Shown: piece by piece, positions 46,426 to 55,419 of the stretch
Layout of the letters: every line of letters starts with the position of its first letter
Numbering within the stretch: the first letter of the stretch is position 1
Assembly (NCBI GenBank): GCA_905221145.1
Contig: CAJNCA010000001.1
Span: 62,001-126,000, forward strand
DNA length: 64,000 nucleotides
Source: a bacterium
GTDB lineage: Bacteria; Bacillota; Bacilli; Lactobacillales; Streptococcaceae
Reading direction: 5' to 3'
Notes under the pieces: generated by a model
What the model was told of the DNA's origin: nothing
What the model saw: the letters and a program-made list of their open reading frames with translations, nothing else
Database searches by the model: none
Made by a program: the position numbers and the translations under genes

Positions 46426-48299
46426 GCTTTACAGGACTTAGTCCCAAACAAACTCAGGCAATCGACTTGCTGACAAAGCATATCTCTTTACCAGATGTGG
46501 AAGTGGCGGTCGCCCAGTCTGACCAAGCGTCTATCTCTATCAAAGGTGAAAGTGGACACTATCAACTGACCTACCGCAAACCTCACCAACTCTATCGCGC
46601 CTTGTCTTTGTTGGCAACAGTTCTATCAGAAGGTGACAAAGTAGCGATTGAAGAACAGGCGGCTTATGAAGATTTAGCCTACATGGCAGACTGTTCCAGA
46701 AATGCAGTTTTGAATGTGGCTTCTGCCAAGCAGATGATTGAGGTCTTGGTACTCATGGGCTACTCAACCTTTGAGCTCTACATGGAAGACACCTACCAGA
46801 TTGAGGGGCAACCTTACTTTGGTTACTTCCGTGGTGCCTACTCGGCTGAGGAGTTGCAGGAAATAGAATCCTATGCCCAGCAGTTTGACATGACCTTTGT
46901 GCCCTGCATCCAGACCTTGGCCCATTTGTCAGCCTTTGTCAAATGGGGTGTCAAGGAAGTGCAGGAGCTCCGTGATGTGGAGGATATTCTTCTCATTGGC
47001 GAAGAAAAGGTTTATAACCTGATTGATGGCATGTTTGCGACTCTATCTAAACTGCAAACTCGCAAGGTCAATATCGGGATGGACGAAGCCCACTTGGTTG
47101 GTTTGGGACGCTACCTTATCTTGAACGGCGTTGTAGACCGTAGTCTTCTCATGTGCCAACACTTAGAGCGCGTGCTGGATATTGCTGACAAGTATGGTTT
47201 CCACTGCCAGATGTGGAGCGATATGTTCTTCAAACTCATGTCAGCGGATGGTCAGTACGACCGTGACGTGGAAATTCCAGAGGAAACGCGAGTCTACCTA
47301 GACCGTCTCAAAGACCGTGTGACCTTGGTTTACTGGGATTATTACCAGGATAGCGAAGAAAAGTACAATCGTAATTTCCGCAATCACCACAAGATTAGCC
47401 ACGACCTTGCCTTTGCAGGGGGAGCTTGGAAGTGGATTGGTTTCACACCTAACAACCATTTCAGCCGTCTCATCGCTCTTGAAGCCAATAAAGCCTGTCG
47501 TGCCAATGACATCAAAGAAGTTATCGTGACAGGTTGGGGGGACAATGGTGGGGAAACAGCCCAGTTCTCTATCTTACCAAGCTTGCAAATCTGGGCAGAA
47601 CTCAGCTACCGCAATAACCTAGACCGTTTGTCTGCTCGCTTCAAGACCAATACAGGCCTATCAGTTGAGGACTTTATGCAGATTGACCTAGCCAACCTCT
47701 TGCCAGACTTGCCGAACAATCTCAGTGGCATCAATCCCAACCGCTATGTCTTTTATCAGGATGTTCTCTGCCCAATTCTTGATAGACACATGACACCGGA
47801 ACAGGACAAACTGCACTTCGCTCAGGCCGCTGCGACGCTTGCTGAAATCAAAGAAAAAGCTGGTGCCTATTCTTACCTCTTTGAAACTCAGGCCCAGTTG
47901 AATGCTATTTTAAGTTCTAAAGTCGATGTAGGACGACGCATCCGTCAGTCCTACCAAGAGGGTGATAAAGAAAGTTTGCAAGAAATCGCAAGACAAGAAT
48001 TACCAGAACTCAGAAGACAAATCGAACACTTCCATACCCTCTTTAGCCACCAATGGTTGAAGGAAAACAAGGTCTTTGGCTTGGACACAGTTGATATCCG
48101 TATGGGAGGACTCTTGCAACGCATCAAGCGAGCAGAAAATCGTATAGAGGCTTATCTGGCAGGTCAGCTTGACCGCATCGAAGAGCTAGAAGTGGAAATC
48201 TTACCATTTACTGATTTCTACGCAGACAAGGACTTCGCAGCTACAACAGCCAACCAGTGGCATACCATTGCGACAGCTTCAACGATTTATACAACTTAG
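46419..48299 (+). CDS. GH20 beta-N-acetylhexosaminidase (GH20C-like)
   Basis: A 626-residue GH20 protein. The catalytic Asp-Glu pair lies in [14 protein letters not shown] (about residues 222-223). Other features are an N-terminal alpha/beta domain (to about 80), the barrel start [73 protein letters not shown] and [17 protein letters not shown], and a helical C-terminus. There is no signal peptide, in contrast to the secreted StrH. It resembles the pneumococcal cytoplasmic GH20C that trims terminal GlcNAc/GalNAc. Last glycosidase gene before the transporter. Confidence 0.9.
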   Translation: MVSFTGLSPKQTQAIDLLTKHISLPDVEVAVAQSDQASISIKGESGHYQLTYRKPHQLYRALSLLATVLSEGDKVAIEEQAAYEDLAYMADCSRNAVLNVASAKQMIEVLVLMGYSTFELYMEDTYQIEGQPYFGYFRGAYSAEELQEIESYAQQFDMTFVPCIQTLAHLSAFVKWGVKEVQELRDVEDILLIGEEKVYNLIDGMFATLSKLQTRKVNIGMDEAHLVGLGRYLILNGVVDRSLLMCQHLERVLDIADKYGFHCQMWSDMFFKLMSADGQYDRDVEIPEETRVYLDRLKDRVTLVYWDYYQDSEEKYNRNFRNHHKISHDLAFAGGAWKWIGFTPNNHFSRLIALEANKACRANDIKEVIVTGWGDNGGETAQFSILPSLQIWAELSYRNNLDRLSARFKTNTGLSVEDFMQIDLANLLPDLPNNLSGINPNRYVFYQDVLCPILDRHMTPEQDKLHFAQAAATLAEIKEKAGAYSYLFETQAQLNAILSSKVDVGRRIRQSYQEGDKESLQEIARQELPELRRQIEHFHTLFSHQWLKENKVFGLDTVDIRMGGLLQRIKRAENRIEAYLAGQLDRIEELEVEILPFTDFYADKDFAATTANQWHTIATASTIYTT

Positions 48300-48328
48300 A
48301 AACAAGAACAGTATCCCTTGTTCAGAGT

Positions 48329-48344
48329 GTTTCCCGTGAAACAT
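48329..48344. other. parS-like ParB-binding palindrome
   Basis: TGTTTCCCGTGAAACA differs in one base from the Firmicute parS palindrome TGTTTCACGTGAAACA. It lies in the gap between the GH20 gene and the sugar transporter. parS sites cluster around oriC in streptococci, and flanking genes here are origin-proximal in S. pneumoniae (from memory), so the match is more than chance would suggest. Confidence 0.6.
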
Positions 48345-48361
48345 CCCTTTCTTAAAAAAGT

Positions 48362-48392
48362 ACTCCACATAAAATAATTTGTGGAGTTTTTT
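48362..48392 (+). terminator. Terminator after the GH20 gene
   Basis: An 8-base-pair stem ACTCCACA / TGTGGAGT around an AT-rich loop, followed by T6. It separates the glycosidase operon from the transporter operon. Confidence 0.8.
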
Positions 48393-48429
48393 CTATAATT
48401 AGTAGTTTAACCTAACCTGCAAATAGGAG

Positions 48430-48454
48430 TATACTAATAATGTAATCGTTATCA
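48430..48454 (+). promoter_or_regulatory. Transporter operon promoter with perfect cre
   Basis: -10 box TATACT (48430-48435) with a weak -35 (TTAACC, 48407-48412). Just downstream, ATGTAATCGTTATCA (48440-48454) fits the CcpA consensus at all defined positions and lies over the expected transcription start, a position that gives strong repression. Confidence 0.75.
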
Positions 48455-48508
48455 AAAGTCTAAAAAGGAATTTTTAGATGGATATCAAAATAAAAAAGGG
48501 AGGAAATT

Positions 48509-49438
48509 ATGAATAAGTTTTCAAAAACCTTGAGAGACAACTGGATCTTTCTCTTGATGGTTTTACCAGGGGCACTCTGGTTGATTCTATTCTTCTACAT
48601 TCCAGTATTTGGGAACGTGGTTGCCTTTAAAGACTACCACATGACCAGTAATGGATTTATAGATAGTATCGTGAATAGTAAATGGGTCGGACTCGATAAT
48701 TTTAGATTCTTATTTAGTTCAAGAGACGCCTTTATCATCACACGAAATACTGTCCTCTACAACTTAGGCTTTATCTTTATTGGTCTGATTGTATCTGTAG
48801 GGATTGCCATCATCCTCAGTGAACTCCGTTCTAAGAGAATGGTTAAAATCTTCCAAACTTCTATGTTGTTCCCTTACTTCTTGTCTTGGGTTATCATCAG
48901 TTTCTTTACAGATGCCTTCCTAAACATCGATAAAGGGGTTTTTAACCATTTCCTAGAATCTATTGGGATGAAAGAAGTCAATTTCTACGCTAACTTGGGT
49001 ATCTGGCCATATCTCCTACTTTTCCTAGGTATTTGGAAAGGCTTTGGATATAGCAGTGTCATGTACTATGCGACAATCATGGGAATTGATCCAACCTACT
49101 ATGAAGCCGCAACAGTGGATGGGGCTAGCAAGTGGCAACGGATCCGCAATGTAACCATTCCTCAGTTGACACCATTGGTAACTGTATTGACCATCCTTGC
49201 AGTCGGAAATATCTTCCGTGCAGACTTCGGTCTCTTCTACCAAATCCCCCACAATGCTGGTCAGCTTTATAACGTAACCAACGTCTTGGACGTATATGTT
49301 TATAATGGCTTGACTCAGACAGCGGATATCGGGATGGCCTCAGCGGCGGGTCTCTACCAATCAGTTGTCGGCTTGATTTTGGTTATCCTATCGAACTTAC
49401 TTGCAAGACGAGTTGATCCAAACTCAGCCTTGTTCTAG
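48509..49438 (+). CDS. Sugar ABC transporter permease (LplB type; NgtP1-like)
   Basis: A 309-residue binding-protein-dependent permease with six hydrophobic segments and the EAA loop YYEAATVDGASKWQRIRNVTIPQL. The N-terminus (WIFLLMVLPGALWLILFFYIPVFGNVVAFKDY) is typical of LplB-type oligosaccharide permeases. With the next two genes it matches the pneumococcal N-glycan importer NgtS-P1-P2 (SP_0090-0092 region, from memory). It has a GGGAGG ribosome site and is first in the operon; no ATPase gene is present, so it probably uses the shared MsmK. Confidence 0.88.
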   Translation: MNKFSKTLRDNWIFLLMVLPGALWLILFFYIPVFGNVVAFKDYHMTSNGFIDSIVNSKWVGLDNFRFLFSSRDAFIITRNTVLYNLGFIFIGLIVSVGIAIILSELRSKRMVKIFQTSMLFPYFLSWVIISFFTDAFLNIDKGVFNHFLESIGMKEVNFYANLGIWPYLLLFLGIWKGFGYSSVMYYATIMGIDPTYYEAATVDGASKWQRIRNVTIPQLTPLVTVLTILAVGNIFRADFGLFYQIPHNAGQLYNVTNVLDVYVYNGLTQTADIGMASAAGLYQSVVGLILVILSNLLARRVDPNSALF

Positions 49439-49451
49439 AAAGGAGGAGAAT

Positions 49452-50375
49452 ATGGCAGAAAAGAAAATTAAAAAAGAAAAAATTGATAATGTCGGCATTC
49501 ACTCCTTCAGTAAGAAAGCGGATATCTTCTTTAGTACCATTTCTGGTTTGATCGCCCTCTCTTGTATCCTACCCTTTGTATTCGTTATTGTTATTTCGGT
49601 GACAGATGAAAAGAGTATCCTTCAAAATGGGTATAGCTTCTTCCCATCACAATTTGGTTTAGACGGTTTTGAGTTCTTGGCACAGTTTAAGGATAAAATC
49701 CTACAAGCCCTCTTCATCTCAGTCTTTGTAACCGTAGTTGGGACATTGACAAATGTCTTTATCACAACAACTTATGCTTACGCCATTTCACGGACAACCT
49801 TTAAGTATCGCAGATTCTTTACCATCTTCGTACTTCTCAGTATGTTGTTCAACGCTGGTTTGGTACCAGGTTATATCATGGTCACTCGTGTACTTCAGCT
49901 TGGTGACACTGTTTGGGCCTTGATTGTTCCAATGCTTCTCTCACCATTCAACATTGTCTTGATGCGTTCCTTCTTCAAGAAGACCATTCCAGAAGCTATT
50001 CTAGAATCTGCTCGTATCGATGGTGCCAGTGAAGCCCGAATTTTCTTCCAGATCTGTTTGCCATTGTCACTACCAGGTATCGCAACCATCACGCTCTTAA
50101 CAGCTCTTGGTTTCTGGAATGACTGGTTCAACGCCCTTCTTTATATCAAGAGTGACAACTTGTATCCATTGCAATATTTGCTCATGCAAATCCAACAAAA
50201 TATGGACTACATCGCCAAAGCAGTCGGCCTATCTGGTCAACTGGGAGTTGCTCTTCCAAAAGAAACAGGTCGTATGGCCATGGTTGTAGTTGCAACCCTT
50301 CCAATCGCAATTTTGTACCCATTCTTCCAACGCTACTTTGTAAAAGGTTTGACTATCGGTGGTGTGAAAGAATAG
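49452..50375 (+). CDS. Sugar ABC transporter permease (YtcP type; NgtP2-like)
   Basis: A 307-residue permease partner with six membrane segments and the EAA loop ESARIDGASEARIFFQICLPLSLPGI. The first 20 residues are Lys-rich and cytoplasmic. ATG 49452 is chosen from AGGAGG at 49441-49446; the in-frame ATG at 49401 lies within the upstream gene. It follows the first permease by 13 bases. Confidence 0.88.
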   Translation: MAEKKIKKEKIDNVGIHSFSKKADIFFSTISGLIALSCILPFVFVIVISVTDEKSILQNGYSFFPSQFGLDGFEFLAQFKDKILQALFISVFVTVVGTLTNVFITTTYAYAISRTTFKYRRFFTIFVLLSMLFNAGLVPGYIMVTRVLQLGDTVWALIVPMLLSPFNIVLMRSFFKKTIPEAILESARIDGASEARIFFQICLPLSLPGIATITLLTALGFWNDWFNALLYIKSDNLYPLQYLLMQIQQNMDYIAKAVGLSGQLGVALPKETGRMAMVVVATLPIAILYPFFQRYFVKGLTIGGVKE

Positions 50376-50382
50376 TGCTTGT

Positions 50383-50427
50383 TGAGAAATATCCTTTCTC
50401 AGTTCCCAACTTCCCTTGCGTGAAGTT
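50383..50427 (+). other. Two small mRNA hairpins before the binding-protein gene
   Basis: TGAGAAA / TTTCTCA (50383-50389 with 50395-50401) and AACTTC / GAAGTT (50408-50413 with 50422-50427), without T-runs. Such hairpins between permease and binding-protein genes often stabilise the mRNA segment for the more abundant lipoprotein; that role is inferred. Confidence 0.4.
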
Positions 50428-50478
50428 AAAATCATTACATTGTTTATAAGTTTAAAAATAAAAAAAGGAGTTTTTATC

Positions 50479-51960
50479 ATGAAAAACTGGAAAAAATATG
50501 CTTTTGCATCTGCTAGCGTAGTCGCTTTGGCTGCTGGTCTCGCTGCTTGTGGAAACCTTTCAGGTAACAAAAAAGCTGCTGACTCAGCTTCAGGTGATAA
50601 GACTGTTATCAAAATGTACCAAATCGGTGACAAACCAGATAACTTGGATGAATTGCTAGAAAATGCTAACAAAATCATCGGTGAAAAAGTTGGTGCTAAA
50701 TTGGATATCCAATACCTTGGATGGGGTGACTATGGTAAGAAAATGTCAGTTATCACATCATCTGGTGAAAACTATGATATCGCCTTTGCAGATAACTATG
50801 TTGTAAACGCTCAAAAAGGTGCTTACGCTGACTTGACAGAATTGTACAAAAAAGAAGGTAAAGATCTTTACAAGGCACTTGACCCAGCTTACATCAAAGG
50901 TAACAGCATTAACGGTAAAATTTACGCAGTTCCAGTTGCAGCCAACGTTGCATCATCTCAAAACTTCGCCTTCAACGGAACACTTCTTGCTAAATACGGT
51001 ATCGATATTTCAGGTGTAACTTCATACGAAACACTTGAACCAGTCTTGAAACAAATCAAAGAAAAAGCTCCAGATGTAGTGCCATTTGCGGTTACTAAAA
51101 ACTTTATCCCATCTGATAACTTTGACTACCCAGTTCCAAACGGACTTCCATTCGTTATCGACCTTGAAGGAGACACTACTAAGATCGTAAACCGTTACGA
51201 AGTACCTCGTTTCAAAGAACACTTGAAGACTCTTCACAAATTCTATGAAGCTGGATACATTCCAAAAGACGTAGCAACAAGCGATACTTCATTTGACCTT
51301 CAACAAGATACTTGGTTCGTTCGTGAAGAAACAGTAGGACCAGCTGACTATGGTAACAGCTTGCTTTCACGTGTTGCAAACAAAGATATCCAAATCAAAC
51401 CAATCACTAACTTCATCAAGAAAAACCAAACAACACAAGTTGCTAACTTTGTTATCTCAAACAACTCTAAGAACAAAGAAAAATCAATGGAAGTGTTGAA
51501 CCTCTTGAACACTAACCCAGAACTCTTGAACGGTCTTGTTTACGGTCCAGAAGGCAAGAACTGGGAAAAAATTGAAGGTAAAGAAAACCGTGTTCGCGTT
51601 CTTGATGGCTACAAAGGAAACACTCACATGGGTGGATGGAACACTGGTAACAACTGGATTCTTTACATCAACGAAAACGTTACAGACCAACAAATCGAAG
51701 ACTCTAAGAAACAATTGGCTGAAGCTAAAGAATCTCCAGCGCTTGGATTCATCTTTAACACTGACAGTGTGAAATCTGAAATCTCAGCAATCTCTAACAC
51801 AATGCAACAATTCGATACAGCTATCAACACTGGTACTGTAGACCCAGACAAAGCTATTTCAGAATTGATGGAAAAATTGAAATCTGAAGGTGCCTACGAT
51901 AAAGTATTGAACGAAATGCAAAAACAATACGATGAATTCTTGAAAAACAAAAAATCATAA
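50479..51960 (+). CDS. Oligosaccharide-binding lipoprotein of ABC transporter (NgtS-like)
   Basis: A 493-residue extracellular solute-binding protein. The signal peptide MKNWKKYAFASASVVALAAG ends in lipobox LAAC. Then a family 1/LipO-type fold: VIKMYQIGDKPDNLDELLENANKII, YLGWGDYGKKMSVITSSGENYDIAFADNYV, with aromatic-rich GGWNTGNNWILYIN late. By gene order and similarity it corresponds to NgtS, which binds N-glycan fragments such as those left by EndoD. Codon use is highly optimised (GGT, AAC, GAA), consistent with high expression. ATG 50479 has AAAGGAG upstream; the in-frame ATG at 50416 lies in the hairpin region. Confidence 0.88.
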   Translation: MKNWKKYAFASASVVALAAGLAACGNLSGNKKAADSASGDKTVIKMYQIGDKPDNLDELLENANKIIGEKVGAKLDIQYLGWGDYGKKMSVITSSGENYDIAFADNYVVNAQKGAYADLTELYKKEGKDLYKALDPAYIKGNSINGKIYAVPVAANVASSQNFAFNGTLLAKYGIDISGVTSYETLEPVLKQIKEKAPDVVPFAVTKNFIPSDNFDYPVPNGLPFVIDLEGDTTKIVNRYEVPRFKEHLKTLHKFYEAGYIPKDVATSDTSFDLQQDTWFVREETVGPADYGNSLLSRVANKDIQIKPITNFIKKNQTTQVANFVISNNSKNKEKSMEVLNLLNTNPELLNGLVYGPEGKNWEKIEGKENRVRVLDGYKGNTHMGGWNTGNNWILYINENVTDQQIEDSKKQLAEAKESPALGFIFNTDSVKSEISAISNTMQQFDTAINTGTVDPDKAISELMEKLKSEGAYDKVLNEMQKQYDEFLKNKKS

Positions 51961-52003
51961 GATCAATTGATTTCGTGTATTCATTCTTAATTCCTAAAAA
52001 CTG

Positions 52004-52050
52004 AATCACTGTTTTCCTCAGGCTTATCTGGGGGAGGCAGTGATTTTTTG
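52004..52050 (+). terminator. Terminator after the transporter operon
   Basis: The outer stem AATCACTG / CAGTGATT (52004-52011 with 52038-52045), an inner CCTC/GAGG stem and following T6. The rest of the gap to 52192 is featureless apart from the next RBS. Confidence 0.8.
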
Positions 52051-52192
52051 AAACGAGAGCATGGATATCCATGTTTCCTTATCACTATTTAACCATTCAG
52101 GAAATCTTAAGCACTATTTAGGATTTGGAGTAAGGATTTAGGCAAATATGGCTTATATTAGAGATGTCTCGAGTTTACAAAGGAGGGTTCAA

Positions 52193-52882
52193 ATGAAAAA
52201 GTATCAGCTTGTCTTCAAAATTAGTGCAGTTTTCTCTTATCTATTTTTCGTATTTGGCCTTTCTCAGCTGACGCTTATTGTTCAAAATTATTGGCAATTT
52301 TCTTCCCAGATTGGCAATTTCGTCTGGATTCAAAATATCTTGAGTTTGCTATTTAGCGGAGTCATGATTTGGATTCTGGTTAAGACAGGCCATGGTTATC
52401 TCTTTCGCATTCCAAGAAAAAAATGGCTTTGGTATTCGATTTTGACAGTATTAGTGGTAGTGCTCCAGATCTCTTTTAACGTTCAGACAGCTAAACATGT
52501 TCAGTCAACTGCTGAAGGTTGGGCCGTATTGATCGGTTATAGTGGGACCAACTTTGCTGAGCTAGGTATCTATATAACTTTGTTCTTTCTGACTCCATTG
52601 ATGGAAGAGCTAATCTATAGAGGATTACTGCAACACGCCTTTTTTAAGCATTCGAGATTTGGCCTTGATTTGCTTCTTCCGTCAATTTTATTTGCTCTTC
52701 CTCATTTTTCAAGCCTGCCTAGTTTGTTAGATATCTTCGTCTTTGCAACATCTGGCATCATCTTTGCTAGTTTGACCCGCTATACCAAGAGCATTTATCC
52801 TTCCTATGCGGTGCATGTGATCAATAATATTTTCGCAACATTACCATTTTTGCTGACTTTTTTACACAGGGTGTTTGGGTAA
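52193..52882 (+). CDS. CPBP-family intramembrane protease (bacteriocin self-immunity type)
   Basis: A 229-residue polytopic protein with the CPBP/Abi signature: EELIYRGLLQHAFF (EExxYR, about residue 138), LFALPHFSSL and HVINNIFATL (catalytic His/Asn). In streptococci such proteins are common beside bacteriocin genes and are thought to give immunity. ATG 52193 with AAAGGAGG at 52180-52187; an in-frame ATG at 52148 has no RBS. The next gene encodes an EntA-type immunity protein, so the pair looks like an immunity module without a bacteriocin gene nearby. Confidence 0.8.
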   Translation: MKKYQLVFKISAVFSYLFFVFGLSQLTLIVQNYWQFSSQIGNFVWIQNILSLLFSGVMIWILVKTGHGYLFRIPRKKWLWYSILTVLVVVLQISFNVQTAKHVQSTAEGWAVLIGYSGTNFAELGIYITLFFLTPLMEELIYRGLLQHAFFKHSRFGLDLLLPSILFALPHFSSLPSLLDIFVFATSGIIFASLTRYTKSIYPSYAVHVINNIFATLPFLLTFLHRVFG

Positions 52883-52950
52883 AATAATGGCATGAGAGTT
52901 AGGAATTATAGTTTTTCGATTTATAAGCGAGTTTCAGGAGGTAAATGAGT

Positions 52951-53247
52951 ATGACATCATTAAAATGGTTCGCTGGAGGAAGCGAAAGACGTTGTGAAGC
53001 CCTGACGATCATAAATCATTTATTGGAAGATATAAAGGATACGTCTCAACTTGCTCCCTTGAAAAATCAGTTAGTGAGTTATAAAAGACGATTAAAGGAT
53101 GATGGGACCTCTACTCCGTTTATTCTAAGCCAAATGAACGTTGACATCTCACGTGTGTTGATTGACAATAAGCTGACTTTGTCAGAAAGTCAAGCTGAGC
53201 AGATCAAAAAATTGAGAGAATTATCTGCGATTCGCTATGGTTACTAA
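52951..53247 (+). CDS. EntA-type bacteriocin immunity protein
   Basis: A 98-residue soluble helical protein resembling class IIa bacteriocin immunity proteins (EntA_Immun): EALTIINHLLEDIKD..., KNQLVSYKRRLKDDGTSTPFILSQMNVDISRVL, then an amphipathic helix and tail ELSAIRYGY. Immunity proteins protect against pediocin-like bacteriocins by acting with the mannose PTS. ATG 52951 is preferred because AGGAGG (52936-52941) is 9 bases upstream; ATG 52945 would be only 3 bases away. No bacteriocin precursor (double-glycine leader) was found around it. Confidence 0.75.
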   Translation: MTSLKWFAGGSERRCEALTIINHLLEDIKDTSQLAPLKNQLVSYKRRLKDDGTSTPFILSQMNVDISRVLIDNKLTLSESQAEQIKKLRELSAIRYGY

Positions 53248-53293
53248 TGAAATGCAGGGATAAATCCCTTTCTACAATTTCCAGTCAAATAAA

Positions 53294-53322
53294 TTGCATT
53301 CGTTTTCTCAAGCAGGTATACT
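53294..53322 (+). promoter_or_regulatory. Promoter of trhO
   Basis: TTGCAT (53294-53299), 17-base spacer, TATACT (53317-53322), 57 bases before the ATG. Confidence 0.65.
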
Positions 53323-53378
53323 AGTATAGTTAGATGAAAAATTCTGAAAATTTAAGAATAGAAAAGAGAACAAATCTT

Positions 53379-54365
53379 ATGGCAAAAGATATTCGTGTCT
53401 TACTTTACTACCTTTATACTCCAATTGAAAATGCAGAGCAATTTGCTGCAGACCACTTGGCTTTCTGTAAATCAATCGGCCTGAAAGGTCGTATCCTAGT
53501 CGCTGACGAAGGAATTAACGGAACAGTTTCAGGTGACTATGAAACAACTCAAAAATATATGGACTACGTTCACAGCCTCCCAGGCATGGAAGACCTCTGG
53601 TTCAAGATTGACGAAGAAAATGAACAAGCCTTCAAGAAGATGTTTGTTCGTTACAAGAAAGAGATTGTCCACCTTGGTTTGGAAGACAACGACTTTGACA
53701 ATGACATCAACCCACTTGAAACAACAGGTGCTTACTTGTCTCCAAAAGAGTTCAAAGAAGCCCTTCTTGACGAAGATACAGTGGTCCTTGACACACGTAA
53801 CGATTATGAGTACGACCTAGGACATTTCCGTGGAGCTATCCGCCCAGACATCCGCAACTTCCGTGAATTGCCACAATGGGTCCGTGACAACAAGGAAAAA
53901 TTCATGGACAAACGTGTCGTGGTTTACTGTACAGGTGGAGTTCGCTGTGAGAAATTCTCAGGCTGGATGGTCCGTGAAGGCTATAAAGATGTTGGCCAAT
54001 TGCACGGAGGAATCGCTACTTACGGTAAAGACCCAGAAGTCCAAGGTGAACTTTGGGATGGGAAAATGTACGTCTTTGACGAGCGTATCGCAGTTGATGT
54101 CAACCATGTCAACCCAACTATCGTAGGGAAAGACTGGTTTGATGGCACACCATGTGAACGTTATGTCAACTGTGGAAATCCATTCTGTAACCGTCGTATC
54201 TTGACATCAGAAGAAAATGAAGACAAGTACCTTCGTGGATGCTCACACGAGTGCCGTGTTCACCCACGTAACCGCTATGTTTCAGAAAATGAATTGACAC
54301 AAGCTGAAGTTATTGAGCGCCTAGCCGCTATCGGTGAAAGCTTGGATCAAGCAGCTACAGTATAA
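53379..54365 (+). CDS. trhO: tRNA uridine(34) hydroxylase, rhodanese family (TrhO/YceA)
   Basis: A 328-residue protein with the TrhO layout: N-terminal acylphosphatase-like domain ([46 protein letters not shown]), rhodanese domain with active-site loop [17 protein letters not shown] (Cys about residue 187), and a C-terminal Cys-rich tail ([15 protein letters not shown] ... CSHECRVH) typical of the longer family members. TrhO hydroxylates U34 of tRNA to ho5U. ATG 53379 starts the conserved [11 protein letters not shown]; the upstream ATG at 53334 is too near the promoter. Confidence 0.92.
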   Translation: MAKDIRVLLYYLYTPIENAEQFAADHLAFCKSIGLKGRILVADEGINGTVSGDYETTQKYMDYVHSLPGMEDLWFKIDEENEQAFKKMFVRYKKEIVHLGLEDNDFDNDINPLETTGAYLSPKEFKEALLDEDTVVLDTRNDYEYDLGHFRGAIRPDIRNFRELPQWVRDNKEKFMDKRVVVYCTGGVRCEKFSGWMVREGYKDVGQLHGGIATYGKDPEVQGELWDGKMYVFDERIAVDVNHVNPTIVGKDWFDGTPCERYVNCGNPFCNRRILTSEENEDKYLRGCSHECRVHPRNRYVSENELTQAEVIERLAAIGESLDQAATV

Positions 54366-54369
54366 GATC

Positions 54370-54394
54370 AAACAGTCCTCAGGGGCTGTTTTTC
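54370..54394 (+). terminator. Terminator after trhO
   Basis: The stem AAACAGTCC / GGGCTGTTT (G-T pair) with a short loop, then TTTTT. Confidence 0.75.
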
Positions 54395-54450
54395 TATGCT
54401 TTTTACTCAAAAATCTAAAGTTTGTTTCTGTATCTTTCAGGAAAATAGGG

Positions 54451-54473
54451 TATACTATATGTAAACGATTTCA
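54451..54473 (+). promoter_or_regulatory. -10 box and perfect cre upstream of the DUF4299 gene
   Basis: TATACT (54451-54456) followed by ATGTAAACGATTTCA (54459-54473), which fits WTGNAANCGNWNNCW fully and lies over the transcription start, 14 bases before the ATG. Confidence 0.7.
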
Positions 54474-54487
54474 AAAGGAGTCCAGTT

Positions 54488-55348
54488 ATGGCGAAAACAT
54501 TTTTTATTCCAAATAAACAGAGCATTTTAGGAGAACAGGAAATTTTGACTGCCAAGTCCATCTTGGCTTTGGTAGATGGTTTGGAGTCACATAGTTATGA
54601 TGCAGTTTATCTCCGTCAGCCACTTAATCGTCTCGAGTATATCGAGTGTGCGATAGTGGGGCAATCACAATTTCTCTTTAAAATTAGTTATGCTGATGGT
54701 CAAAAGGCTTATCGTGTCGATCTTCCTGACCTACTCACAAAGACAGACTGGCAGATTATCAAATCATTTTTAGATGCCCTGCTTGCTTACACAGGAACTG
54801 AGATTGAAGGACTAGATGGTTTTGACTTTGAAGCTTATTTCCAAGCAAGTATTCAAGCCCATCTGGCTGATAGTGCAGCCCGTTTTACGATTTGCCAAGG
54901 AATTTTTAATCCTGTTTTCTTTAGTCATGAGGATTTGAAGAGCTTTTTAGGGGAAGATGGCTTGACTCAGTTTGAAGCGCGTGTGCGTGCGGTTCAAGAG
55001 ACAGACGCCTACTTTGCAAGAGTTTCCTTCTATCAAGATGGAGAAGACCAAGTGCACGGTGTTTACCATCTGGCTCAAGGCGTCAAAACCGTTTTACCGA
55101 GAGAACCATTTGTTCCTGCAGCCTATATTGAGCAATTGGTGGATAAGGAAGTGCAGTAGGAGATTGACTTGGTTCAAATCAAAGGAGACGGCTCTAAACC
55201 AGAAGACTATGAAGCCATTGCCCGCTTGAACTATGCAAAATTCCTAGAGTCACTACCATCAGCATCTTACCACCAACTAGATGCCAATCAATTAGAAGTA
55301 CAACCCATTCTAGGACAAGATTTTAAAACATTAGCACAAGAAGAGTAA
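54488..55348 (+). pseudogene. DUF4299 protein gene interrupted by an in-frame TAG
   Basis: From ATG 54488 (AAAGGAG upstream) 223 codons run to TAG at 55157-55159 (...IEQLVDKEVQ-stop). The same frame continues without shift for 62 further codons, EIDLVQIKGDGSKPEDYEAI ... to LGQDFKTLAQEE and TAA at 55346-55348, and the continuation looks like normal protein. The intact product would be 286 residues, a DUF4299-type cytoplasmic protein of unknown function (family name from memory). A single change of TAG restores the frame. It has a perfect cre at its promoter. The truncated 223-residue form could still be made. Confidence 0.75.
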
Positions 55349-55353
55349 AGCAG

Positions 55354-55379
55354 AAGCAGGTCAATCGACTTGCTTTTTT
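55354..55379 (+). terminator. Terminator after the DUF4299 gene
   Basis: The stem AAGCAGGTC / GACTTGCTT (one G-T pair, loop AATC) with T4. Its position right after TAA 55348, not after the internal TAG, supports the longer original gene. Confidence 0.8.
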
Positions 55380-55386
55380 GACATAG

Positions 55387-55414
55387 AAAAAATCCTGCCA
55401 TGAAAGACAGGATT
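55387..55414 (-). terminator. Terminator after the acidic membrane-protein gene (minus strand)
   Basis: Read on the minus strand, AATCCTG-n10-CAGGATT followed by T6, directly after the stop at 55420. Confidence 0.75.
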
Positions 55415-55419
55415 GAAGT

